NCBI RefSeq assembly: GCF_000003605.2
Contig: NW_003147279.1
Span: 92,117-105,681 of the forward strand
Direction: 5' to 3'
DNA: 13,565 bases
Origin: Saccoglossus kowalevskii
Lineage: Eukaryota > Hemichordata > Enteropneusta > Harrimaniidae
A program made the translations under genes and the position numbers. Shown in pieces: positions 1 to 9,547 of this stretch (position 1 is the stretch's first letter; each line of letters starts with the position of its first letter). A model generated the notes under the pieces. It ran no database searches, was not told the DNA's origin, and saw nothing but the letters and a program-made list of their open reading frames with translations.

Positions 1-642
1 TAGATGTAGTAATGATTTGATATGATGAGACCTTTTCACTATAAAAACTATTTAGGGTATTGGCTTGAAAATCACCGATGTTTGACCTGTGTTGTGCAAA
101 ATAGAGTTTGGCAACCATGTATTTTAATACGAGTTTTGTGAATAACAGTATAAATTGAAACCATATTATAAAATTAAAGGTAATCTGATAATCTGTTTTA
201 ATGGTAGCTAGCCTTAAGCATGTTTTATCCTAATGATCCCCAAACCACATGATCTTAACCTTTTCCGTTGTTTGACTCTACCTTGGGAATCATTTCACAG
301 TTGGGTGCATTGGTATATACAGCTCATTATTCATCACATTAGTCACTTGGTTGGCAAGACGATACAAAAGTCCTCACCCAAATGATGGCAATTACTCTGT
401 GTTACTGTAGATATATGATCTATTTTGTGGTGCTACCTACTGAGTCTGAATCAGTTGTTTATTTCCTGCTTGGCTATCATGATGACTACTGAATGAAAGG
501 TTATGTTGTTTGAATACATACATCATGTACGTGAGTTTAATATTTTTTATCGTATAATTGTCTAAATCATTGTTTAAATATGTTTTTTTTCAATCAAAAT
601 ATGCATATTTTTAGGTTAATGCTTTGTAAATTGCAAATTGGT
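1..642. other. AT-rich non-coding sequence, left flank
   Basis: No open reading frame of useful length, no splice-bounded exon and no RNA gene could be recognised. The sequence is AT-rich with almost no CpG, like most of the window outside the islands. It is either intergenic DNA or part of an intron of a gene that extends past the left edge. Confidence 0.6.
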
Positions 643-1739
643 TTCTGTTGGTCAGTGATGTAAGTCTGTTTGCCAATGATGTAAGTCTATTGACCAATGT
701 TCATGTTAGTCTGCTGGCCAATAATGTTAGTCTGTTGGCCAGTGATGTTAACCTGTTGGCCAATGATGTTAGTCTGTTGGCAAGTGATGTTAGTCTGTTG
801 GCCAATGATGTTAGTCTGTTGGCAAGTGATGTTAGTCTGTTGGCCAGTGATGTTAGTCTATTGACCAATGTTCATGTTAGTCTGCTGGCCAATAATGTTA
901 GTCTGCCGGCCAATGATGTTAGTCTGTTGGCCAGTGATGTTAGTCTGTTGGCAAGTGATGTTAGTCTGCTGGCAAGTGATGTTAGTCTGCTGGCCAATGA
1001 TGTTAGTCTGTTGGCCAGTGATGTTAGTCTGTTGGCCAGTGATGTTAGTCTGTTGGCAAGTGATGTTAGTCTGTTGGCAAGTGATGTTAGTCTGTTGGCA
1101 AGTGATGTTAGTCTGTTGACCAATAATGTTAGTCTGCTGATCAGTGATGTAATTCTATTGGTCAATGATGTTAGTCTGTTGACCTATAATGTTAGTCTGC
1201 TTACAGTGATGTTAGTCTGTTGGCCAGTGATGTTAATCTGTTGGCAGTGATGTTAGTCTGTTGGCCAGTGATGTTAGTCTGCTTACAGTGATGTTAGTCT
1301 GTTGGCCATTGATGTTAGTCTGTTGGTCAATGATGTTAGTCTGTTGACCTATAATGTTAATCTGCTGGCCAATAATGTTAGTCTGTTTGACAGTGACGTT
1401 ATTCTGTTGGCCAGTGATGTTAGTTTGTTGGCCAGTGATGTTAGTCTGTTGGCCAGTGATGTTAGTCTGTTGGCCAATGATGTTAGTCTGTTTGACAGTG
1501 ATGTTAGTTTGTTGGCCAGTGATGTTAGTCTGTTGGCCAGTGATGTTAGTCTGCTGGCCATTGATGTTAGTCTGTTGGCCAATAATGTTAGTCTGCTGGC
1601 CAATAATGTTAGTCTGCTTGCTAGTGATGTAATTCTAGTGGTCAATGGTGTTAGTCTGTTTGTCAACGATGTTAGTCTGTTGGCCAGTGATGTTAGTCTG
1701 CTTACAGTGATGTTAGTCTGTTGGCAAGTGATGTTAGTC
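643..1739 (+). repeat. Minisatellite, older monomeric part
   Basis: Here the 21-bp monomers vary without a fixed order: GGCCAGT, GGCAAGT, GGCCAAT and TGACCAAT endings are mixed. A 24-bp variant containing GTTCATG occurs twice, at about 700 and 871, 171 bp apart (eight monomers plus 3 bp), so a segment of about eight units was duplicated. Greater monomer divergence than in the right half suggests this is the older portion, as expected if amplification has been concentrated toward the other end. Confidence 0.8.
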
Positions 1740-2754
1740 TGCTGGCCAGTGATGTAAGTATGTTGGCCAGTGATGTTAGTCTGTTTGACAGTGATGTTAG
1801 TCTGCTGGCCAGTGATGTAAGTATGTTGGCCAGTGATGTTAGTCTGTTTGACAGTGATGTTAGTCTGCTGGCCAGTGATGTAAGTATGTTGGCCAGTGAT
1901 GTTAGTCTGTTTGACAGTGATGTTAGTCTGCTGGCCAATGATGTTAGTCTGCTGGCCAATAATGTTAGTCTGCTTGCTAGTGATGTAATTCCATTGGTCA
2001 ATGGTGTTAGTCTGTTTGTCAACGATGTTAGTCTGTTGGCCAGTGATGTTAGTCTGCTTACAGTGATGTTAGTCTGTTTGACAGTGATGTTAGTCTGCTG
2101 GCCAGTGATGTAAGTATGTTGGCCAGTGATGTTAGTCTGTTTGACAGTGATGTTAGTCTGCTGGCCAATGATGTTAGTCTGCTGGCCAATAATGTTAGTC
2201 TGCTTGCTAGTGATGTAATTCCATTGGTCAATGGTGTTAGTCTGTTTGTCAACGATGTTAGTCTGTTGGCCAGTGATGTTAGTCTGCTTACAGTGATGTT
2301 AGTCTGTTGGCAAGTGATGTTAGTCTGCTGGCCAGTGATGTAAGTATGTTGGCCAGTGATGTTAGTCTGTTTGACAGTGATGTTAGTCTGCTGGCCAGTG
2401 ATGTAAGTATGTTAGCCAGTGATGTTAGTCTGTTTGACAGTGATGTTAGTCTGCTGGCCAGTGATGTAAGTATGTTGGCCAGTGATGTTAGTCTGTTTGA
2501 CAGTGATGTTAGTCTGCTGGCCAATGATGTTAGTCTGCTGGCCAATAATGTTAGTCTGCTGGCCAATAATGTTAGTCTGCTTGCTAGTGATGTAATTCCA
2601 TTGGTCAATGGTGTTAGTCTGTTTGTCAACGATGTTAGTCTGTTGGCCAGTGATGTTAGTCTGCTTACAGTGATGTTAGTCTGTTGGCAAGTGATGTTAG
2701 TCTGCTTACAGTGATGTTAGTCTGTTGGCAAGTGATGTTAGTCTGTTGGCCAGT
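1740..2754 (+). repeat. Minisatellite, cassette-duplicated middle part
   Basis: A distinctive cassette is repeated in this part. It contains CTTGCTAGTGATGTAATT, then a GGTCAATGGTG unit, a TTTGTCAACGATG unit and a 20-bp CTTACAGT unit. The cassette landmark CTTGCTAG lies at 1973, 2203 and 2580, with an older version at 1617. The spacings are 356, 230 and 377 bp, each one base short of a multiple of 21 because each interval carries one 20-bp unit. Between the cassettes lie runs of one to three 63-bp trimers. Variable trimer number between otherwise near-identical cassettes is the pattern expected from unequal exchange or replication slippage. Confidence 0.85.
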
Positions 2755-3192
2755 GATGTTAGTCTGTTTGACAGTGATGTTAGTCTGCTGGCCAGTGATG
2801 TAAGTATGTTGGCCAGTGATGTTAGTCTGTTTGACAGTGATGTTAGTCTGCTGGCCAGTGATGTAAGTATGTTGGCCAGTGATGTTAGTCTGTTTGACAG
2901 TGATGTTAGTCTGCTGGCCAGTGATGTAAGTATGTTGGCCAGTGATGTTAGTCTGTTTGACAGTGATGTTAGTCTGCTGGCCAGTGATGTAAGTATGTTG
3001 GCCAGTGATGTTAGTCTGTTTGACAGTGATGTTAGTCTGCTGGCCAGTGATGTAAGTATGCTGGCCAGTGATGTAAGTATGTTGGCCAGTGATGTTAGTC
3101 TGTTTGACAGTGATGTTAGTCTGCTGGCCAGTGATGTAAGTATGTTGGCCAGTGATGTTAGTCTGTTTGACAGTGATGTTAGTCTGTTGGCC
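2755..3192 (+). repeat. Minisatellite, homogeneous 63-bp trimer array
   Basis: Three monomer types occur in strict order: one ending TTTGACAGT, one ending CTGGCCAGT and one carrying GTAAGTATG. The TTTGACA landmark is found at 2767, 2830, 2893, 2956, 3019, 3103 and 3166. The spacing is 63 bp except for one 84-bp interval that holds an extra GTAAGTATG monomer. The copies are almost identical, so this is probably the most recently expanded segment of the minisatellite. Confidence 0.93.
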
Positions 3193-3212
3193 AGTGATGT
3201 TAGTCTGTTGGC

Positions 3213-5834
3213 CTGTTTAAGTCAACTTGGTTCACTGACAATTGTTCTAGCAAATCAACAACAGTTGACTTGTGTCACAAAACAATCCAAGATGGTTGAC
3301 TGTCGGCCAAGCACCATATAATAATTGCAAATCATAATGTATTGTGGGATAGATGACCAAATCAAACACTACTCTGCCAATCCTAAAATGTGTCTGTTCT
3401 CTAACATAATTATACTGCTATACGCAATAATTTGGAATCGTAATGTGTGTTTTACATATTTCCAACATAGACATTAGAGACTCACACATGTTAAATTATC
3501 TGGCAGTCTAAGTCATTAGTTCAGTGTAGTACTGGTACATGCAGATATTTCATCATTTATTAATCAATGTACAAGAACAGAGGAAGCTGTGACATTTCCA
3601 ATAGTTTTGGGTCCTTTGTTTAGTCATGTGTATGTCATGCTTTTTATGAAACCCTACAGACATAAATGCTTATAACAATCATAGACAGATGATGCTACAA
3701 ATTTATCTCACTGTGATGACAAGAATCAATAACACAACCTGAATAACTAATAAACAAAATTGTTAAATATCCTTCAAATTATGACTCTGTTGATTATCAC
3801 TAATAAGAACATAGTGGGAATTATTATCATATAATTTAGACAGAACATAATGTTTTAATATATAGCTACAAAATAATTATATTAGAACACACACATGGTG
3901 AAATAGTGTTGATTGTATAGCATTGTCTTACTGGACCACTTTTATATTAAATGTCTAAATTTGAAATCCATTAAAAAAACTTAAATACACTTACTATTAA
4001 AAATTGTCGTATTTGTTGTTTATAGGCGATCACAAATAACAAAAGTGGGAAAAATATGTGATTTTTGGCTTTCTATAGATGTCAACACATTGTGGGGATC
4101 ATCACACATGTCTGTATTGATTACTGACATAGGTTTTAACTTCAAACGATGTCATTAAATATCAATTAGGGAACTAATTAGCATATTCTTATAGAACACA
4201 GTAATATTTGCATAACATTTATGACCGTATTGATTATTGTGATTATAGGGTCTTCACTTTTCAATACTTACTAATTAATCTATATGATCACATAGCAATC
4301 ACTCATGGCTACATTTACATGTACATGTACATTGTAGCACCAATCATTGGCCTATTTCATGCGTTAAATAGTATTGTAAATAGTATTTCAACATGTGGTT
4401 GAAAGTACCAAAATATGTGAAAACACACTTTTTTCAACTTTTTACGAGGTCATCATATACCCATTGTCAAAATAATTCACAAAATCATAAAGAGATTACT
4501 GACACCTACATGTGACTACAAAAATGCTCTATTTCCTGATTTGATGATAATTTTGACTCAAAATATAGTAAAATTCATGTACATTGTCCTTTTTCAACTG
4601 TTTTTGTATATGTTAGTACAATTACAAACCAAACATGCTAATAATAAATTGACTAAAAATATTGAAAACACAAAAAGGTGTGTGTATTATAACATTGTCT
4701 AATGTATCAATATATGTATATTAGGTTATATAGTCAGATACTCAGCATAGACATAGACAACAGTTTGGAGGTGAGAGGTATGGGATATCATATGATATAA
4801 AAAACACTCTGAATTCCTATTCCAGTTTTTTAATCAAACACTTAAAATTTTTGAATATATATAATCATCACTCACCACTTTTAACAAATTAAAAAAATAT
4901 CACCACTCGGGGAAAAACAGTCTTGAAAATCAGTGGTGTATGTGTTGTCAATAGCAACAAAATCAACTTGGGGAGTGTCAAGGAAGAAACTATACTCTGC
5001 CTTGCAACTAAAGAACCACAGGGAATTAACAAACTGATCAACTCATTCCTGTGCTTACCGGTACTACCTAGTGCACGTATACATGTTCTATTGTGGAAGT
5101 TATTTAGTGATTTTATTTTATAGTTATTGTGCTTGTTTTTAATTGATTTTATTTTATATTTATTGTGCTTGTTTTTATGTTTTTCCTGTTCTACTTATAT
5201 GCTTAAACATTTTACTCTATGTTATCGATAAAAAGCGATTGCTCGAAAAGTCTAGTTAATTTCAATAGTTACTTAAAACAACGTGTGATGTCATTTATGT
5301 ATTCATTTGAATATTAATTTCACCATGTGTATTTGCATATTACCTTGTACATTTAGTAGTATTGTGCTATGATTAATTTCACATATCAGAATAATTAAGT
5401 CTTGAAAAGTAATGTCAGTATAGTAGATATAACCTGAAATCATCCTATAATTGCTATGGTTACAATGCCACCATATTTTAATAGAATATTTTCACTGATA
5501 TAAACAAACATAGATTCCACCCATGAATAGATGAAATACTATGTATAAATAGTTTCATAGAAAACATAGTTCAGATAATGCATTAACCTCTTGCAGACAT
5601 TTCCTGTCGGAGAAAGTTGTATTTTCAAATTTCCTGATGTATTTTCCGCAAACTTCATACTTTGACATTTCAAATATTTTAATGCTAATGTTAAGTGGTT
5701 TGGATGACACCAAATAAACTGTGCAAGTGAAATTAATGATTTATTGTATTTACAATCATTTAGAAAAATTTGGTTTAAAATAAATTATTACTCGATAAAC
5801 TATCAAAAACAGAAACCATTCATTATATACCTTA
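3213..5834. other. AT-rich non-coding sequence, no supported gene
   Basis: This 2.6-kb stretch has only short ORFs (the longest about 66 codons, at 4923-5123). None has recognisable protein similarity, codon-like composition or convincing splice borders. Homopolymer and TA-rich runs are frequent and CpG is rare. A short ACATGTACATGT palindromic run near 4317-4330 is of a kind I associate with marine invertebrate genomes. No tRNA, rRNA or transposase gene was recognised. Confidence 0.6.
5109..5180 (+). repeat. 36-bp tandem duplication
   Basis: Two adjacent copies of a T-rich 36-bp sequence that starts GATTTTATTTTATA and contains TATTGTGCTTGTTTTT differ at only a few positions. It is a local duplication in AT-rich DNA with no sign of function. 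Confidence 0.85.
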
Positions 5835-6350
5835 TATATAAAATATGTTTTTGAAATGCAGTCCCTCACCCCCTTGGCCATTTTCGCTGATTTTTAGTCG
5901 CCGGAGTGATTCACATCCCAAATTTTGGTTCTCCGGGCGTCTCTAATAAATACCCTATCTAACCGCTGGACTGAATTAGCTAAATTATGAAAAATTCATA
6001 GAAGATTGGGCGAAAATCGGTCGTTTTCGGCCTCAACGTTTTTTTGCTCGGAAACGTAAGGGCGATAAGACTCGATTTTCAAGAACGCAGGTCGCTCGGA
6101 TCGAATGGTTTCTATTGTTTCGAGTCTGTTGTGTGTCTAGAAACATAACAACTTTGTTTTTTGGTGAATATAGAACATGCTCTGTTCCAATAAAGGAATT
6201 TTATATGCAAATCGAACAATATTAATAGTTCCTTATTGTAACGTCTCCCATATAAATAGTCCTCTACTCCCCAGAATTTGACAATGGTACTAGCCCAGAA
6301 TTGACTTTCTGTTCGGCGCGTCTTTGATTGTAGCAATGTTTACGCCACTG
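5835..6350 (+). repeat. Dispersed repeat copy A (CpG-rich)
   Basis: This segment is homologous, in the same orientation, to 9949-10382. Shared landmarks in order are TATATAAAATAT followed by TTTTTGAAAT, the CTGGACTGAATT block, CGAAAATC-GTCGTTTT, GGAAA-G-AATAAGAC-like sequence, TAGAAACA and the terminal TTTGATTGTAGCA with TTTACGCC. Copy A carries about 80 bp (roughly 6238-6320) that copy B lacks; it includes a TATAAATAG sequence. Copy A keeps many CpGs where copy B has TpG or CpA. A minus-strand ORF of 74 codons overlaps it but shows no convincing conserved reading frame with copy B. The pair could be an old dispersed element or a duplicated promoter/5' region. No element family is recognised. 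Confidence 0.85.
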
Positions 6351-6610
6351 TACGAAAATACGCACACTCGCGAATTTGACAACATTCACTTCAGCGTTTT
6401 AGGATAGTGGGAATAGAAGCAAATAGATGGAAATGCCAGTTACGTCACTCATGAATATTGATGATTCGATTGCTGGCCGGGATAGATGTATTAAGTGTTA
6501 ATTTCTATGCAATATGTTTACACCTGCGATTCTCAATTTGGATGTGTAAAATCATATCGCTGCTGTGGAGGGCGACGGCTGACAGATTGTTTTGGTTTTG
6601 CGGGTCTCTT
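5890..6610 (+). promoter_or_regulatory. CpG-rich candidate promoter region
   Basis: CpG dinucleotides are dense here (for example CGCCGG, TCGCTCGGATCG, GTTCGGCGCG, CACTCGCGAA, GGGCGACGGC), while the flanks are CpG-poor. This suggests an unmethylated regulatory region in a genome that otherwise loses CpG. Within it are TATAAATAG at 6251-6259, a CRE-like TTACGTCAC at 6440-6448 and GC-richer sequence leading to a strong splice donor at 6706. Promoter function on the + strand is inferred from composition and these short motifs only; the transcription start cannot be placed. An alternative is a young, not yet CpG-decayed repeat. Confidence 0.4.
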
Positions 6611-6705
6611 GGCATGGGCAACTGAGTTTTAGGTCTCTATTTTTTTAATAATCTGACTATTTACTTGGTCGTATTTTGTAAATACCACTCAGACACTGAC
6701 AACAA
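6540..6705 (+). other. Candidate untranslated first exon with GTAAGT donor
   Basis: Downstream of the CpG-rich region the sequence reads ...CACTGACAACAA|GTAAGTAAAC, a full consensus 5' splice site with GT at 6706-6707. The preceding part, GC-richer than the surroundings, contains only a tiny uORF (ATG at 6614, stop three codons later), so it would be 5' UTR. The left border is arbitrary because no start site is visible. Splicing to the acceptor at 11761 would give a first intron of about 5.06 kb. This is a hypothesis; the donor motif alone is not proof. Confidence 0.25.
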
Positions 6706-7339
6706 GTAAGTAAACGGACCGGAACATAGTCAACATGGGACTCTGAAGGCCCCGGAGAAAGCATCATCTTACAACAATAATGAATAAAATTTACATTACA
6801 ATCTCATGCTTCCGAACAATCTGATATTTATGCTGGATAACAAAGTATACAAGTACTGTCTACGATATACTGCAAAATGGAAATAACATACCTATTTAAC
6901 CGTTTTTTGTACAAAATTCCAAGAACACAAAACAAACAACTGGCAACAATCGACAAAACAAAAATACTACACGGTCACTGTAGCCACACCAGTAAGAAAA
7001 AGATACTGTTGAAATGCAAATGTAAATACAAAAAATAAATGTCAATATTTGTTAATTTGCAGCCTCCATGGACAAGTTCACAGCCTCTAATATTGCAAAA
7101 CCGTTAGTTGTGAACTGAACTTTAAATCTCATCAGGATTTCCACATGAAGTTACACAGATAGAAAAAAATGTCATATTAAGTCAAGGAAAAATAATGCTT
7201 TTTTGTCAAGGCTATATCCTAATTTCTCTTATTTTGGTGTATTTTTTGTGAGTGTATATGTACGCATTAAAATTATCGTAACTTCAAATGTAATCATAGT
7301 GCAAATGTAAAGTAAACAAATTATTGAGTGATTTTGGAT
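6706..7339. other. Putative intron, nothing recognised
   Basis: AT-rich sequence with no usable ORF or clear repeat. If the first-exon hypothesis is right, it is the start of a large intron; otherwise it is intergenic. Confidence 0.4.
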
Positions 7340-7500
7340 TTGTTGGAAAAGTAGCCGAAATGCTGTGACATGGTCTAATTGGTGATGGGAATTGCCAAGC
7401 CAGTTTATAAAACAAGCCAGTAGGCTGGTTGGCGATCATGTTTTCGGCTGTTGCCATGGTAGGACATGAACGTGAAGCTAACGTCGGTTTATAACTAAAA
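7340..7500 (+). repeat. Diverged partial copy of the 278-bp repeat family
   Basis: The block contains TTGCCAAGCCA and GGCTGTTGCCATGG (about 7445-7459), motifs that also mark the clearer copies at 7801-8270. The intervening sequence aligns only weakly, so this is either an old member or a fragment. The following 7500-7770 stretch is again CpG-rich (CGGGCCCCG, GTTGGCGCCGG) but has no other recognisable feature. Confidence 0.45.
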
Positions 7501-7800
7501 CCGGGCCCCGTATACGAAGTTCGCAAAAAACGCTCAGTCCTTACAAGTCACTTTATTTTGTTGCTAGGACGTAATCTGCTGTTAAATTTATTATTTCCAA
7601 CCGTTTTGCGATAGTATTTTCTAGATTGAAGGCGGCATTTACAGTTTATTTATAGTTCAAAGTTGTGTTGGGATTACGTTGGCATAGTGTAACAATGTTG
7701 GCGCCGGTGATCTCTTACCAGTGTGCAACGTAGCCAAAATAAAAAAAACAAAAACATGATCGTATTAACACTGCTGTTACAAGACTGGTGGAAGGTAATA

Positions 7801-8034
7801 ATTTTGGTTTTGGGACGAAAGTATTAAAAAATCAGCTGTTGGCTGTTGCCATGGCAGTGGTGAGCGAGAATTTTTTTTTCAATTAGTGACAGTACGACCT
7901 GCCTGTCAAGTATGAACAAAATCAGCCAAGCCAAAAAACAACAGAGCAGTTAAAAGCCGCTGGTGAACAGTTACCCCAACTTTGAGGTCAAGTTTCTCGG
8001 TAATGAAAATAGACATAAAACAACTAGTAAATGT
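7801..8034 (+). repeat. 278-bp family repeat, copy i
   Basis: Starting near GGGACGAAAGTATT, this copy has GGCTGTTGCCATGG at 7841-7854, a GACCTGCCTGTCAAGT block, AGCCAAGCCAAAAAA and a TTTCTCGGTAATGAA block that runs into AATAGACATAAAAC and the ACTCAGACTGAGTA of the next unit. GCTGTTGCCATGG recurs 278 bp further on, so copies i and ii are in tandem. This copy supplies the intact junction that shows where the 1.3-kb element was inserted in the neighbouring unit. I do not recognise the family by name; the CAAGTTTGAAC-AAATCGGCC motif is reminiscent of uncharacterised repeats common in marine invertebrates. Confidence 0.75.
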
Positions 8035-8270
8035 ATGCCCGCACTCAGACTGAGTAATCCTAGAATTGTAGGATGAGATACATTTGGCGCGAAGGTATTC
8101 AAAAAAAATCATTTTTTTTGCTGTTGCCATGGAAACGGTGGACCAGAGTTTGTTTTCAGATTTTACAACCTATTTAATAACTAGAGTGAAGGTGTGACTT
8201 GCCTGCCAAGTTTGAACCAAATCGGCCTAGCCAAAAAAATCACAGAAGAGTCAAATTTCTCAGTAATGAA
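8035..8270 (+). repeat. 278-bp family repeat, copy ii (interrupted by insertion)
   Basis: The order matches copy i: CCCGCACTCAGACTGAGTA, ATACATTTGGCGCGAAGG, GCTGTTGCCATGGAAACGG, ATAACTAGAGTG, CTGCCAAGTTTGAACC, CGGCCTAGCC and then TTTCTCAGTAATGAA at 8256-8270. At this point similarity to copy i stops abruptly and the mobile element begins. Similarity resumes at about 9587. Confidence 0.8.
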
Positions 8271-8399
8271 CAAGCCATGCATGGCACAGTCCCCATTAGT
8301 TATCAAATTTAAGATATATAGTTTTGTTTATAGTAATATAGCTGGAATATAACCATGTCAGGAATATGATTTTTTAACAATAAAATGATTGACATTTGT

Positions 8400-9420
8400 A
8401 TCTGATCGTCAAACAAGTACTTGTCCATATTGAGAGATATTGCTCTGGAACAGCATTCAAAATCAGCCATTTTGAATACATGTATATATATAACATGATG
8501 TGTAACAAATATATAAAATTTAAATATAATAAGTCATAGCATTTAAGAGATATGGCTCTAGAAGCCCAATCATTAAAACAAAATGGCCGCCAGTCAGCCA
8601 TTTCGAATCTAATCTGAAAAATACAATGACGAGCATCATGAACCCGTAATGGATAATGTATGTACCAAGTTTGAACGAATAAATGCTTGATATTTGATGA
8701 TTTTTTTAGCACAAAAATGGCCACCATTCGGCCATTTTGAATAGGATATGGGTCTAGAAGCCCATTCATTAAAACCAAATGGCCGCCAGACAGCCATTTT
8801 GAATCCGATCTGAAAAATAAATGATGTTCATCAGGAACCTGTAATGTCTAATATATGAACCAAGTTTGAACGGAATTCATCCAGAAATGCCATAAATGCT
8901 TGATATTTGATGATTGTTTAGCACAAAAAGGCCACCATTTGGCCATTTTGAATAGGATCGTCAAACCAATATATCTGTCTATCTATGACATGATGTATAA
9001 TGAATATTTAAAATTTGAACATATTCAGTGAAAGCAAGTCAGACATATGGAATGAGAACCACATTCATTAATACAACATTTTGAATCTTATCTGAAAAAC
9101 AAAATTATTTGCATCAAGGTTCCATAATGTCTAATGTATATACCAAGTTTGAACAAAATCCATCTGTAAACAGCCGAGAAATGGTTGATTTTTAGGATTT
9201 TTCAGCACAAAAATGGTCGCCATTCGGCCATATTGAATCAGATCGTAAAACAAATTGATGTGCATCAAGGTCCTATAATGTTTAATGTATATATCAAGTT
9301 TGAACAAAATCCATCTGTAAACAGCCGAGAAATGCTTGATTTTGATGATTTTTAGCACAAAAATGGCCGCCATTCGGCCATCTTGAATCAAATCGTGAAA
9401 CAAATTGACGTGCATATGTA
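8400..9420 (+). repeat. Core tandem repeats of the pearl/HINE-like element
   Basis: Diverged units share GCACAAAAATGGCC-CCATTCGGCC, ATTTTGAAT, a GATCTGAAAAA or GATCGTCAAAC block, AATGTCTAATGTATATA and CCAAGTTTGAAC. The CCAAGTTTGAAC landmark is at 8665, 8860, 9143 and (as TCAAGTTTGAAC) 9294. The GCACAA landmark is at 8709, 8921, 9205 and 9355. The last two units are 150 bp apart and very alike; earlier ones are longer because of an extra GATCGTCAAAC...ATTTAAAATTTGAAC segment seen at about 8403 and 8956. A length of about 150 bp fits core repeats of pearl-type elements. Confidence 0.8.
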
Positions 9421-9477
9421 TAATATCATGTATGTGTGAAGTTTGATTGTGATTGGTCCAGGCATTTCTAAGATACA

Positions 9478-9536
9478 GGTCCGGACGCATGCACAGACGC
9501 ATGCACGCACAGACGCACACACGCACGGACACACGG
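9478..9536 (+). repeat. ACGC/ACGG-type microsatellite
   Basis: An imperfect tetranucleotide-type tract of GACGCATGCAC, ACGCACAGACGC and ACGCACGGACAC units lies just upstream of the terminal hairpin. A degenerate ACGG-like microsatellite in this position is a typical part of pearl elements. It also explains the cysteine- and arginine-rich stretch of the minus-strand ORF here, which is not a gene. Confidence 0.85.
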
Positions 9537-9547
9537 AGGTCAAAACA

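Larger units (their letters stand above)
643..3212 (+). repeat. 21-bp minisatellite with higher-order structure, about 120 monomers
   Basis: The block is an uninterrupted head-to-tail array of a 21-bp monomer that begins GATGTTAGTCTG and ends GGCCAGT. It starts abruptly near TTGGTCAGTGATG and ends with a last partial unit (TTGGCCTG) just before unique sequence at 3213. Because 21 is a multiple of three and the monomer lacks stops in two of three plus frames, long ORFs appear on both strands: a DVSLLAS heptapeptide on plus and an LTSLANR-like one on minus. I do not regard these as genes. Units of 20 bp (CTGCTTACAGT variant) and 24 bp (extra codon at GTTCATG) break the frame repeatedly, and no splice-supported start or end was found. 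The left part (643 to about 1740) mixes many monomer variants. From about 1740 onward, distinct monomer types recur in fixed order, showing recent amplification of multimers. The repeat itself is certain; any function is unknown. Confidence 0.97.

Noticed and set aside
643-3212. CRISPR-like array
   Set aside because: Monomers are contiguous with no unique spacers, and the context is eukaryotic.
648-3321. Long ORFs on both strands with heptapeptide repeats (DVSLLAS on plus, LTSLANR on minus)
   Set aside because: They follow automatically from a 21-bp repeat lacking stops. Frames are broken by 20-bp units, the ends do not have splice or start/stop support, and both strands are equally open.
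4923-5123. 66-codon plus-strand ORF
   Set aside because: No recognisable protein, ordinary length for chance in this composition, no splice sites or conserved context.
8374-8778. 134-codon minus-strand ORF
   Set aside because: It lies inside the core repeats of the element and has repeated DPYPIQNGRM/FEMADWRPF-like pieces that reflect the DNA repeat; not conserved between units.
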